From: CAZUAQ01 sp964618455
GTDB lineage: Bacteria > Planctomycetota > Phycisphaerae > UBA1845 > PWPN01
Assembly (NCBI GenBank): GCA_964618455.1
Contig: CAZUAQ010000017.1
Coordinates: forward strand, 1-64,000
DNA length: 64,000 bases
Reading direction: 5' to 3'
Below, piece by piece: positions 8,168 through 16,799 of this stretch (position 1 is the stretch's first letter; each line of letters begins with the position of its first letter). A model generated the notes under the pieces. It was not told where the DNA came from. It ran no database searches and was given only the letters and a program-made list of their open reading frames with translations. A program made the translations under genes and the position numbers.

Positions 8168-8755
8168 TCAGGTCCGAAAATCTGCCTCATCATCGCGAGT
8201 TACCGGCCCCTGGGAAGTGCGATTCCGGCGAAATGCGAAGGCTCCGATCAGGATGAGCCCCACGCCCACCGCGACTCCGAGACTCTGGTGGAGCCCGAAA
8301 CCGGCGGAATCGCCGAGGCTCAGCAGATCCGCCAACAGCGTCGCGACCAGCATCAGGACGCCCAGAAGCATGACCATGCTCAATCGCAGCAATGCCCCGG
8401 CCCCGACGAGCACCACGCAGATGCCGACCACGACCCAATGCCTCAGGCCGAACGCCTCCGACAGACTGAGCTGCAGGTGGTCTGCCATCACGGAGAGAGA
8501 CAGGATAAACAGCCCCAGGGCCATCACCATGGAGCTGCGATTCCGGTTGCGGCGATGGCGGAGGGCGGTGTTATCGTCCGAGACCGCACATTGGAGGCAG
8601 AGATGGATCAATCGCCCAGGGCTGGAAATGTCGTTGGTGACATGCACACGCGCGGGCTCTCCGCATATTTCACAGATCTGGGCCGCACTCTTCGTCACAT
8701 CCACGCCCTTCCGCCACCTTCCGCCCCGTACCGGGCTTGCGAGTTGCCCCTTCAT
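8168..8755 (-). CDS. Membrane protein with N-terminal zinc ribbon
   Basis: Encodes about 195 residues. A four-cysteine ribbon near the N-terminus (CEICG ... CLQC, spaced like the zinc fingers of McsA/UvrB-associated proteins) is followed by three to four membrane helices (about residues 75-95, 105-125, 130-150, 160-180). It may sense or bind something in the cytoplasm while anchored in the inner membrane, but no function is recognised. Start is uncertain: ATG 8755 is used, while an in-frame GTG at 8779 would add eight residues; neither has a clear ribosome site. Confidence 0.7.
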   Translation of the reverse strand: MKGQLASPVRGGRWRKGVDVTKSAAQICEICGEPARVHVTNDISSPGRLIHLCLQCAVSDDNTALRHRRNRNRSSMVMALGLFILSLSVMADHLQLSLSEAFGLRHWVVVGICVVLVGAGALLRLSMVMLLGVLMLVATLLADLLSLGDSAGFGLHQSLGVAVGVGLILIGAFAFRRNRTSQGPVTRDDEADFRT

Positions 8756-8932
8756 CGCGGGAAATAAAGAACCTGACACATGTCTAAGCTATATCCCCAC
8801 GGCGAAGGCCGTTCAAGGAGAAGTCGCGTTTTCATGTGGATTACCCTGGGATGAGAAGGGAGAGGCCGGTTCAGGCGAGAGAATACCGGACCTGTTCATG
8901 CAGATCTCCCGGGAGGAGATGCCGGAAGGCAC

Positions 8933-9004
8933 AGCCGATGAAGGGATTCGAACCCTTGACCTCAGCTTTACGAAAGCCGTGCTCTACCACTGAGCTACAT
9001 CGGC
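8933..9004 (-). tRNA. tRNA-Thr (anticodon CGT)
   Basis: Complete cloverleaf: acceptor GCCGATG/CATCGGC, D-stem GCTC/GAGC, anticodon loop TTCGTAA, canonical T-loop TTCGAAT. No encoded CCA. A second, very different tRNA-Thr(CGT) sits in the array at 22493-22565. Confidence 0.95.
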
Positions 9005-9189
9005 GATTGGCGACGGCGAAGACCTTCTCATCCGTCGAATCGGCAACCGGCCAAGGCGGGTCCGGAATACCACCTGCCAAACACCCCGACCGGACGCAGT
9101 AGATTATGCTGAAACCATTGCGAACTCAAGCCGGGTCCGAAGAAATCCGGCCCTCGATGAATATCGGTGGAGTCGCCGACGGGAGTGCG

Positions 9190-9226
9190 AAAAAAACCCC
9201 GTGCCTCCCGGAAAGGAGGCACGGGG
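9190..9226 (-). terminator. Intrinsic terminator downstream of the UbiB-type kinase gene
   Basis: CCCCGTGCCTCC (9197-9208) pairs perfectly with GGAGGCACGGGG (9215-9226); on the minus strand it is followed by seven T. It lies about 175 bases after the kinase stop codon, and nothing else is visible between 9227 and 9401. Confidence 0.85.
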
Positions 9227-9401
9227 CCGTTGAAAGGGGACACGACAGCTTCCACTACATTATTAGAATTCATTCACAGGGAAATCAAATCCGGGGCTCG
9301 AAAAAAGGGATGATCTTTCCATTTTGTGCGACGGGTTCACGATAAACGCCATCGTTCATCCGCTTCGCCGCGTTCAGGACAAACCGGAATGGTGAAGGCC
9401 A

Positions 9402-11114
9402 TCAGGAAAGTTTGCCGCTGCGAAGGATGGAAATGACCAGCCCGAGACCCATCACCCCTGCCACCAGGTAGCCGAGGACGCCGATGGCGGACATGGGGAC
9501 ATCCGTGAAGAAGAACTTTTCCTCGTTGCTGTTCGTGAGCACCCATGAACTGCCGAGGATGATGGCGCCGATAATCACGGCGAAGCTCAGCCGGTTGCTC
9601 GCCCGGTCGATTTCAGTTGCGAGGTAATCGAGGTTCTGATGGCGGATGTTGAATTGCCACTTGCCGCCGGCGAGACGGCGGAAGATGTCGCGGACCTGGC
9701 TCGGGGCGCTGCGCAGGATGTTCAGCAGATGCCATCCGGAGATGGTGGCGGACTTGAGCAGCCGCCCGGGCGTGAAGCGACGGGCCAGCATGGCTTTCAG
9801 CTTCGGCTTGGTCAGTTCGACAAGATCAAGGTCCGGGCTGAGCTGCATGCAGATGCCGCCGATCGTGACGAGTGACTTCCCGAAGAGCACGAAATCGCGC
9901 GGCAGCGTCACCTGGTTTCGTCGCACGACGTCGGTCACTTCCTCGAAGAGCTGTTGCAGATCGAATCGTCGGATCGACAAACCGTGATATTTCTGAATCA
10001 GCTGGAGGAAGTCGCTCCGGAGCTGGCGTCGATCGGTCTCTTCGCCCAGCGCATTCATGTCAGCCAGGACCTCGACGACGATCTCGGGCTCCATGTTAAA
10101 CGCGCCGAGCAGGCCGATCAGCAGATGGTTGAGCATGGTGTCGTCGAGATGGCCGGTGAGTCCGAAATCGATGAGCCCGACCGCATTCGGGGGCTGGACA
10201 AGAAGGTTGCCGGGGTGCGGATCGGCGTGGAAGAACCCGAGATCGAAGTACTGCTTCATGAAGGCGAACACGAGCTGCCGGGCGAGGGCATCGCGATCGA
10301 TCTCCGCCTTCTCGTCGTCGATCAGTTTCTGCATGCTCCGCCCGGGCAGTTCCTCGATCGTCAGGACTTCCGGGCCCGTGTACTCCCAGAAGACGCGCGG
10401 AATACGCAGCGAATCATCTTTGCGATAGGCCTCGTAGAACCGGGCGATCAGTGCCCCTTCGTGAATGAAATCCAGCTCCCGGAGCAGGGACTTCTCAAAT
10501 TCATCGATGATCATCTGGGGCTGGTAGGCACTGATCTCGGGGCTGATCTGCTCGAGCACCTCCGACAGCCATCGCAGGATGGCCATGTCGAGTTCCACGG
10601 TCTGGCGGATGTCCGGGCGCCGCACCTTGATCACGACATGCCGCTGGGGCTGGGACTCCGTGGCTCGCGTTCGCGCCCGATAGACCTGGGCGATGGAACC
10701 GCTGGCCAGCGGTTCGGGATCGATCGACTCGAAGAAATCCTCGACCGGTCCTCCGAGGTTCTTCTCGATGATGGCGTAGGCCTGCTCGTTGTCGAACGGC
10801 GGTACACGATCCTGCAGTTTCTTGAGATCCTCGACGATCTCGATCGGGAGGACGTCGGGGCGTGTGGAGCCGAGTTGACCGAGCTTGATGAATGTCGGAC
10901 CGAGATCCTCGCAGACGCAGAGAATTCGTTCGCCGAGCGACAGATCATGCGAGGTTGCACCGGATGGACGGCCCTTCCACTGTCGGGGCAGTGGGACGTA
11001 GCGCCGGAGATTGGCGCGGTCGAGAAGATGGCCGAAGCCATGATGCGTGAGCACCCCGACGATGGTCTGAACGCGCCGGATGGAGCGAACGGTCTTGGGG
11101 AGATTGAGGTTCAC
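9402..11114 (-). CDS. ABC1/UbiB-family atypical kinase
   Basis: Encodes 570 residues. Family features are present in order: the KxGQ region FIKLGQLGSTRPD (about residues 75-87), the alanine-rich nucleotide loop GSIAQVYRA (138-146), KVRRPD (163-168), the catalytic HADPHPGNLL (296-305) and the metal-binding DFGL (316-319). Two C-terminal membrane helices (about 500-520 and 545-565) are typical of UbiB, which supports quinone synthesis. No other quinone gene is nearby, so the pathway assignment comes from the family. GTG start, weak ribosome site. The ABC exporter gene lies 65 bases upstream in the same direction and may be co-transcribed. Confidence 0.93.
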   Translation of the reverse strand: MNLNLPKTVRSIRRVQTIVGVLTHHGFGHLLDRANLRRYVPLPRQWKGRPSGATSHDLSLGERILCVCEDLGPTFIKLGQLGSTRPDVLPIEIVEDLKKLQDRVPPFDNEQAYAIIEKNLGGPVEDFFESIDPEPLASGSIAQVYRARTRATESQPQRHVVIKVRRPDIRQTVELDMAILRWLSEVLEQISPEISAYQPQMIIDEFEKSLLRELDFIHEGALIARFYEAYRKDDSLRIPRVFWEYTGPEVLTIEELPGRSMQKLIDDEKAEIDRDALARQLVFAFMKQYFDLGFFHADPHPGNLLVQPPNAVGLIDFGLTGHLDDTMLNHLLIGLLGAFNMEPEIVVEVLADMNALGEETDRRQLRSDFLQLIQKYHGLSIRRFDLQQLFEEVTDVVRRNQVTLPRDFVLFGKSLVTIGGICMQLSPDLDLVELTKPKLKAMLARRFTPGRLLKSATISGWHLLNILRSAPSQVRDIFRRLAGGKWQFNIRHQNLDYLATEIDRASNRLSFAVIIGAIILGSSWVLTNSNEEKFFFTDVPMSAIGVLGYLVAGVMGLGLVISILRSGKLS

Positions 11115-11179
11115 GACTTCAGAATAACTTCTGTCGTGGTCAGGTCAATGACCGCGCGGCGTGACCCGCTCCGGACCGC

Positions 11180-13348
11180 TTAACCGGCATTGCGAAACTG
11201 TGTTTCGTAGAGGCGCTTGTAGAGGGGACACGACTGGATGAGCTGGGTGTGCGGCCCGATGTCGACGATGCGTCCTTCGTCCATGACGATGATGCGATCC
11301 GCCCCGCTGATGGTGCTGTAGCGATGGGCGATGATGAAGGCGGTGCGATCGGCGAGAATGGCTTCGAGGGCCTGGTGAATCTTGAACTCCGATTCGGGGT
11401 CCACCTGACTGGTGGCTTCGTCGAAGATGAGAATCGGGGCATTGCGGAGAATGGCGCGGGCGATGGCGAGGCGTTGCCGCTGCCCGCCGGAGAGCGTGGC
11501 GCCGTGTTCGCCGACGACCGTGTCGTACCCCTCGGGCAAGCGGGAGATGAACTCGTCGGCGAAGGCCTTACGCGCGGCGGACTCGATCTCCTCACGGGTC
11601 GCCTGGGGCCGGCCGTAGGCGATGTTGGCGGCGAGGGTATCGGCGAAGATGACCGACTCCTGCGTGATCAGGCTGAACTGGCTCCGGAGTGAGCGGAGCG
11701 TGACTTCGCGAACGTCGTGCCCATCCATCAGAATTCGACCGCTGTCGACGTCGAAGAAGCGCGGAAGCAGGCTGAGCATCGTCGTCTTGCCGGAGCCGTT
11801 CGGGCCGACGATGGCGATGACCTCCCCACGCTTCATAGAAAATGAGACTTCGCGGAGAACGGCGGTATCGGTTTCCGGGTAGGTGAAGGTCACATTCTCG
11901 AAAACGATGGAATCTCGGAACGCCGGCAAGGCGACTTTGTCGGCATCGCGGGAGTACTCGTTCTCGCTGTCGATCAGTTCGAAGATGCGCCCGGCGGCGG
12001 CGTTGGCCCGCTGGAGCTTGGGATAGACGGCGCTGAGTTTGCGAATCGGGTCAAAAATGGCGCCGAGGCAGATGAGCATGGCCATGAACTGCTCGGCTTC
12101 GATGCCCTGGAAGAGAATGCGGTTACCGAAGTAGAGGATTGCGCCACCCGCCGCCACGAAACCGAGCATCTCGACGAAGGGTGACGTGAGCGCCTCGACG
12201 AAGCCCATCTTGAGCTGCTGCTTGAGCACGTTGCGATCGATCTGGAAGAGGCGTTTGCGTTCATAGTTCTCGCGCGTGTAGGCCTTGACCACGCGCATGC
12301 CGACGAGAGTGGACTCCAGCCGACCGAGCATCTGCCCGTAGCCGATCAGCAGCTTGCGATTGGCGCGGCGGATCTTCTTGCCGAGCTTGCGGAAGAGGAT
12401 GGCCATGAACGGCGCCAGCACCATCACGATCAGCGTGAGCTTCCAGTCGATCCAGATCGCCACGAAGAAGACGCCCAGCGCCTTGAACGGCTCGGCCACC
12501 AGCTTCTGCCAGAAGTTGTTCAACCCGCGGTTGATGTCGTTCATGTCCTGCATGAACATGCTCATGGTGTCGGAGGTGTTCCGGCTGAACCGCGAGAGAG
12601 GCAGCTTGAGCACGTGGGCGTACATCTGCTTGCGAAGGTCCACCACCGCCAGGGAATTGCAGAGCACCAGCAGGTACTGGGCGAAAACGCGCGCCACGTT
12701 ACCGACCAGCACGATAACCAGCAGAACCATCAGCACGACGCACAGTGTGTTCCAGCGGGCCTCGGCGTCATAACCACGCGGGAGGAGACTGACCACCCGC
12801 TGGATCCAGGACTCCTCCCATCCCAGGGCCGGGAGTTCGACCACGCTCGTGAATGTCCTGCCTTCCGGAGTGAGGGTCCGCACATCGGCCTGCTGTTCAG
12901 TCTTCGTCAGTGCCTGAAGGACCTCATGGGACGCGCCTCTGTCGTCGTTCACCTCGAAGAGGATGGCTCCGGATTCGTGACCGGCCGCGCGGAGCGGCGA
13001 TTTCTCGTCGAGATGGACGATCTTGACCACCCGGCCCGCCAGGCCTTGCGGATTGGGTTCCGGAGCCGATTCGACCGTCACCCGGCACCTCAACCGCTGC
13101 TCGACGAGGTACTGATCGACCCAGCCATGGAGTCCGTGTTCCTGCACCATGACGGTCAGGACGGGCAGGACCGACCCGATGCTGAACGAATACGTGGCCG
13201 CCACGATGAGAATGCAGAGCATCGCGGGGATCATGTACCGCTTGTGGGGCCAGAGGTACCCGAGCAGACGTCGAAAATGGATGAACGTCGAGCCGGCGGC
13301 GTCCTTTCGGGTGCGATGGCGTACGGAGGATGGACTCAGCGGTTGCAT
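11180..13348 (-). CDS. MsbA-like ABC exporter with PDZ-like periplasmic insert
   Basis: Encodes 722 residues: a half-transporter with six membrane helices fused to an ATPase. The ATPase is complete: GPNGSGKTT (Walker A, about residue 510), LSGGQRQRLA signature, ILIFDEATSQVD (Walker B plus D-loop) and IAHRYST (H-loop). Unlike ordinary MsbA (about 580 residues), helices 1 and 2 are separated by about 130 extra residues. That insert holds a PDZ-like pattern (VVKIVHLDEKSPLRAAGH ... GAILFEVND ... VRTLTPEGR). Substrate is probably lipid or a hydrophobic export product, by family. Start ATG at 13348. Upstream of and co-oriented with the UbiB-type kinase gene. Confidence 0.93.
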   Translation of the reverse strand: MQPLSPSSVRHRTRKDAAGSTFIHFRRLLGYLWPHKRYMIPAMLCILIVAATYSFSIGSVLPVLTVMVQEHGLHGWVDQYLVEQRLRCRVTVESAPEPNPQGLAGRVVKIVHLDEKSPLRAAGHESGAILFEVNDDRGASHEVLQALTKTEQQADVRTLTPEGRTFTSVVELPALGWEESWIQRVVSLLPRGYDAEARWNTLCVVLMVLLVIVLVGNVARVFAQYLLVLCNSLAVVDLRKQMYAHVLKLPLSRFSRNTSDTMSMFMQDMNDINRGLNNFWQKLVAEPFKALGVFFVAIWIDWKLTLIVMVLAPFMAILFRKLGKKIRRANRKLLIGYGQMLGRLESTLVGMRVVKAYTRENYERKRLFQIDRNVLKQQLKMGFVEALTSPFVEMLGFVAAGGAILYFGNRILFQGIEAEQFMAMLICLGAIFDPIRKLSAVYPKLQRANAAAGRIFELIDSENEYSRDADKVALPAFRDSIVFENVTFTYPETDTAVLREVSFSMKRGEVIAIVGPNGSGKTTMLSLLPRFFDVDSGRILMDGHDVREVTLRSLRSQFSLITQESVIFADTLAANIAYGRPQATREEIESAARKAFADEFISRLPEGYDTVVGEHGATLSGGQRQRLAIARAILRNAPILIFDEATSQVDPESEFKIHQALEAILADRTAFIIAHRYSTISGADRIIVMDEGRIVDIGPHTQLIQSCPLYKRLYETQFRNAG

Positions 13349-13474
13349 AGGGCAGGTATGATACGTGAGGCTGACGGGTGGGCCAAGTCCGCCTCAGCGG
13401 TTATAGTTAATGGTTTACCCCTTGGTCGGGAAACCGTATCCGACACAGACGTCACGACCCTATTCAGGTTTCTC

Positions 13475-13888
13475 ATGGCTCGACGCTCACATCCGCCCGT
13501 CATGGCCGCCGCCGTGATTCACCGCTCGCGCAAGGGCCAGACGGAAGTCCTGATCTGCAAGCTGCCCCGTGCCCCCTATCAAGGCAAGTGGTGCTTTCCG
13601 TTCGGGCCGGCCGACGAAGGCGAGATGCCCGAACCGGCGCTGCGGCGCGCGCTGCGTACCAACCTGGGCATTCACGTGCACATTCGGATCGGTCAGCCGC
13701 CCTTCGATCACCCCTGGGACGAGTTGATGTGCCGGTGGCGCTTCTTTTTCTGCGATGACATGGGTGAGTCGGTCGATCTGACGCACTACGGCGAGGTTCG
13801 CTGGGTGAACCAGGTCGACCTGCGCGAATACGAATTTGATCCAGTCAGCCAGCAGGTGGCGGACTGGATCCTGGAAGACGTGACTTAA
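13475..13888 (+). CDS. Nudix-fold protein lacking catalytic glutamates
   Basis: Encodes 137 residues with Nudix topology: KLPRAPYQGKWCFPFG precedes a Nudix-box position where spacing is preserved (G-x5-E-x7-R). The expected REUxEExGU reads RALRTNLGI, so three metal-binding glutamates are replaced. It is therefore probably not a hydrolase and may bind a nucleotide or act as a regulator. Short domain typical of the mitochondrial ribosomal L46/Nudix-like group in overall form. ATG at 13475 begins the domain; no strong ribosome site. Divergent from the ABC exporter. Confidence 0.75.
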   Translation: MARRSHPPVMAAAVIHRSRKGQTEVLICKLPRAPYQGKWCFPFGPADEGEMPEPALRRALRTNLGIHVHIRIGQPPFDHPWDELMCRWRFFFCDDMGESVDLTHYGEVRWVNQVDLREYEFDPVSQQVADWILEDVT

Positions 13889-13951
13889 GCCCGCTCGATA
13901 CCCATCCTATCCGACATTGCCAGCGTGCGCACCCGGATCTTCAATCCCGGA

Positions 13952-13981
13952 TTGCCCGGCATCGCCGCGTCCGTTTATACT
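13952..13981 (+). promoter_or_regulatory. Sigma70-type promoter for the DUF4037 gene
   Basis: TTGCCC (13952-13957) and TATACT (13976-13981), spacer 18. Predicted transcription start near 13989, about 36 bases before the gene's ATG. Confidence 0.55.
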
Positions 13982-14024
13982 TTCGGTCCAATCGCAGTTT
14001 CACATTCCAACTGAGAGGAGCGGC

Positions 14025-15050
14025 ATGGGCACAGCGCTGGAGATTTCCCGTCGGTGTTTCGATGAAGTCATTCACCCCCTCTTGAAGTCTCATCATGCAC
14101 CAATCGTCGACCGCCTGGCGGTGGCACTGGCGGGGATGGGAAGCGATGTCCTCGGCCTGGATGACGAGATCTCCCGGGACCATCATTGGGGGCCGCGCGC
14201 GGCGGTGCTTGTGTCGCGCGAAGATCGCGACCAGGTCGGCGCGATCAGCCGTACGCTGGCGGAACATCTCCCGGAGACGTACGAGGGCTACCGTGTCCAT
14301 CTCGACGCCAAGACACGGACGGGCATCTGCGTCGACGTGATTGATTCGTATCTGCACTGGTTCCTGGGCACCGACGCCCTGCCCGAGCAGGAGGAAGACT
14401 GGTTCGGCCTCTGCGAGACGGATCTGCTTCACGTCACCGCCGGTGAGGTGTTTCACGACCCCGCCGGTTGGCTGACCGAGGTGCGATCGCGGCTGGCGTA
14501 TTACCCGGATCGCGTATGGCGCAAGCGTGTGGCGGACGCGTGCATGGTCGTGACCGGCCGCGACGCGCCGTACAACCTGCACCGGGTGTCGCGGCGTGGC
14601 GACGAGGTGACCTCGCTTGTTTACCTCGGCCAGACGCTCCGGCGGATGCTCGAACTGGGCTTTGCGATTGAACGCCGGTACGCCCCCTGCCCGAAGTGGC
14701 AGCACCGGCTGTTTTCTCGACTGGGCGGCTGCAGCAGCGAGGTGCTCACGCTCGTGGAGCAGGTGCTGGCGGAGACCTCGTGGCGCGAGCGGGTGGATGG
14801 ATTGATCGCGATCAATCACGTGTTCGCCCGTCGCCTGGCGGAGCTGGGCCTGACCGGTCCGCCGCAGATGCAACCCTTCGACGACAGCCTGACCGACCTG
14901 ACGCTGTATACCTCGGCGAAGGAGATTTATGCTGAGCTTCCGCCGGAGTGGCTGGTGCGGAGTTTCAACCCGATCGAATCGTGGGAGAAGATCGCGCGGC
15001 TGGTGCTGTTCGATGAAGCGGACTATTTCCAGGAGAAGTTCGGGACGTAA
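14025..15050 (+). CDS. DUF4037 domain protein
   Basis: Encodes 341 residues that resemble the DUF4037 family, including the characteristic GLDDEISRDHHWGPR near residue 45. This has the flavour of a nucleotidyltransferase active-site region (acidic pair after a Gly-Leu) and the family is related to minimal nucleotidyltransferases; the real reaction is unknown. A tryptophan-rich middle and a helical C-terminal half complete it. The ATG at 14025 has an ideal GAGAGGAG site five bases upstream and a promoter at 13952-13981. Converges on the oligogalacturonate lyase-like gene. Confidence 0.8.
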   Translation: MGTALEISRRCFDEVIHPLLKSHHAPIVDRLAVALAGMGSDVLGLDDEISRDHHWGPRAAVLVSREDRDQVGAISRTLAEHLPETYEGYRVHLDAKTRTGICVDVIDSYLHWFLGTDALPEQEEDWFGLCETDLLHVTAGEVFHDPAGWLTEVRSRLAYYPDRVWRKRVADACMVVTGRDAPYNLHRVSRRGDEVTSLVYLGQTLRRMLELGFAIERRYAPCPKWQHRLFSRLGGCSSEVLTLVEQVLAETSWRERVDGLIAINHVFARRLAELGLTGPPQMQPFDDSLTDLTLYTSAKEIYAELPPEWLVRSFNPIESWEKIARLVLFDEADYFQEKFGT

Positions 15051-15083
15051 CCGGCTGCGACGGTTCAGCAGCACGTCATTTGT

Positions 15084-16211
15084 TCACATTTCCAATTCGA
15101 CGACATACACCTGCGAATGGCCGGTGCGGTCGCTGGTAAACGTGGCGTAGCGGCCGGAGCGGCTCAGGGCGGGGTGCGGGTGGCTCCACTGCGGGCCGTA
15201 GACGGTGTCGGTCTTCATCTCCATCCAGGAGAGTTCCTCGCTGATGTCGGAGCTTCCGGCGCGGGCGGCGGCCTCGAAATCTTCCTTCAGGGCGTAGCGC
15301 GACTTTTTCCACTGCGAACCGCCGTTGCTGCTCTGCGGCATGCAGACGGTCCGCTTCTCGCCGGTCGCGACGTCCACCCATTGCATGCCGATGTCAGGGT
15401 GGTTGGTGTCGCAGAGGATGTGCCTGCCGTCGCGACTGGGGCAGATGTGCCAGGCATTGAACTCGGCGATCGTCGTGATTTCGCGCGACGGCAGAGACAT
15501 GCGCTTGAGCGCGTGGGGCCAGACAGTGAACACGAGGTCGCCGGTGTCACCGAGCCACGTTTCATGGACGACGAACTCGTTGTTGTCGTGCTCGTAGAGG
15601 CACTGGTTGTCGGTGCCGTCGCGGCGGATGGTGAACATGCGCGGCGCGGGATCGGCGGCGTACTCGATCAGCGTCGCGTCCGCGGGGTGAAACTGCGGAT
15701 GGATGATGGTGCGGGACTGGCGGTGAATCACCGTGCCGACCCGCTCGTCGAGCGACGCCACGCCGATGCCGAATCCCTCGTCGAATCGAACGGCGGAGAC
15801 GACCCACTTCTCGTCGGCCGAGAGATCCACTTCACCGAGCTTACCACCAGGAAAGTCGGCGATGACCTCGTGCGAGAGATCTTCCATGTCGAGCATGTGA
15901 ATCGAGGACCCGCAGGTGTACAGGAGCTTACGGCCGGCGCGCGTCAGCACGGCGGAGAACCCGTTGATGTCCGGCTGGTCAGTCAGTTGGCGGATCTCGC
16001 CCTCGGGGAAACACGCCTGGAAAAAATTCGACTCGCCGGTACGCGTGCCGGCGAAGACCAGGGACTGTTCATCCGGCAGGAAGGAATCGGTGAGAAAGTA
16101 GAGCGTATGATTGATCGTGGGATGGGCGGTCATCTGCCAGATGGTGGCGCCGGTCTGCTTGTCGGTGTACCGGCGACTTTCCGAGGCGGTCAGGTTTCCG
16201 GCGGCGCTCAT
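15084..16211 (-). CDS. Oligogalacturonate lyase-like beta-propeller (PL22 type)
   Basis: Encodes 375 residues with the repeated blade pattern of a seven-bladed propeller (for example RSGRYATFTSDRTGHSQVYVVE). The N-terminus YTDKQTGATIWQMTAHP and the sequence PQWSHPHPALS near the C-terminus match PL22 oligogalacturonate lyases, where Gln, His and His in a QxxHxH pattern bind the catalytic metal. Those enzymes split unsaturated pectin disaccharides in the cytoplasm; no signal peptide is seen here. Its ATG overlaps the stop of the upstream YhbY gene by four bases, so the two are co-translated. Confidence 0.8.
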   Translation of the reverse strand: MSAAGNLTASESRRYTDKQTGATIWQMTAHPTINHTLYFLTDSFLPDEQSLVFAGTRTGESNFFQACFPEGEIRQLTDQPDINGFSAVLTRAGRKLLYTCGSSIHMLDMEDLSHEVIADFPGGKLGEVDLSADEKWVVSAVRFDEGFGIGVASLDERVGTVIHRQSRTIIHPQFHPADATLIEYAADPAPRMFTIRRDGTDNQCLYEHDNNEFVVHETWLGDTGDLVFTVWPHALKRMSLPSREITTIAEFNAWHICPSRDGRHILCDTNHPDIGMQWVDVATGEKRTVCMPQSSNGGSQWKKSRYALKEDFEAAARAGSSDISEELSWMEMKTDTVYGPQWSHPHPALSRSGRYATFTSDRTGHSQVYVVELEM

Positions 16212-16531
16212 GACGAATGCTCCTCCGCCGGCCGGTACAGCAGGATCACGCGGCCGATACGCTTGATGAGCACACAGGGCACGCGCTCGCAGAGTTCATT
16301 CGCGGCGACGTCAACTTCCCGGCGATCTTCAGCGTCCACGCGCACCTTGATCAGATCGCTGCTCTCGAACATCTGTTGCAGTTCCGCGACGAGATTGTCG
16401 GTGATGCCCTGGTTTCCAATGCGGAGCCCCGCTTTGAGGCGATTGCCCCTGGCCGCCAGCGCGCGACGCTCCGCGCCCGAGGGCAACGCGTTCAATCCTG
16501 CATTTCCGGTGCTTTTCTGCTCGTGTGACAT
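16208..16531 (-). CDS. yhbY: YhbY-family RNA-binding (CRM domain) protein
   Basis: Encodes 107 residues of the YhbY/CRM fold: ERRALAARGNRLKAGLRIGNQGIT followed by LIKVRVDAEDRREVDVAANELCE and VLIKRIGRVILLYRP. CRM proteins bind ribosomal RNA precursors and assist large-subunit assembly in the cytoplasm. The basic loop before GNQG is conserved. Start taken at MSHEQKS (16531) because the domain begins soon after; an upstream in-frame start at 16570 is possible. The stop overlaps the lyase start (16208-16211). Confidence 0.88.
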   Translation of the reverse strand: MSHEQKSTGNAGLNALPSGAERRALAARGNRLKAGLRIGNQGITDNLVAELQQMFESSDLIKVRVDAEDRREVDVAANELCERVPCVLIKRIGRVILLYRPAEEHSS

Positions 16532-16638
16532 CAACCTCACCTTAACAATGCACGCTTCACGAGACAACAAGTCGGGAAAGAGTCGATTATTCCCGTAGAG
16601 TGTTGCGGAAGAATAGCGACGCCCTGACGCTTATTGTC

Positions 16639-16668
16639 TTGCGGGCACCTTGCGGCGGACCTTATACT
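16639..16668 (+). promoter_or_regulatory. Sigma70-type promoter for the aldo/keto reductase
   Basis: TTGCGG (16639-16644) and TATACT (16663-16668), spacer 18, giving a leader of roughly 120 bases before the gene. Confidence 0.5.
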
Positions 16669-16799
16669 GATTGCCAGCTGTGAAATCGCGAGACACTTCG
16701 CGCTATTCAGAGTAGGAATACCAAAGTCGCCTACGCAGGACGGCGCCCTCGGATCCGCCGGTCCCCAGGACGCGCGTCCCCCACGAAGGAGCTATGCCC

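Noticed and set aside
9954..11183. Long open frame (409 codons) on the plus strand
   Set aside because: It is the reverse complement of the UbiB-type kinase gene; no ribosome site and no domain pattern.
15117..16598. Long open frame (493 codons) on the plus strand
   Set aside because: Mirror of the lyase and yhbY genes in GC-rich DNA; composition is low-complexity Gly/Ala/Arg and has no start signal.
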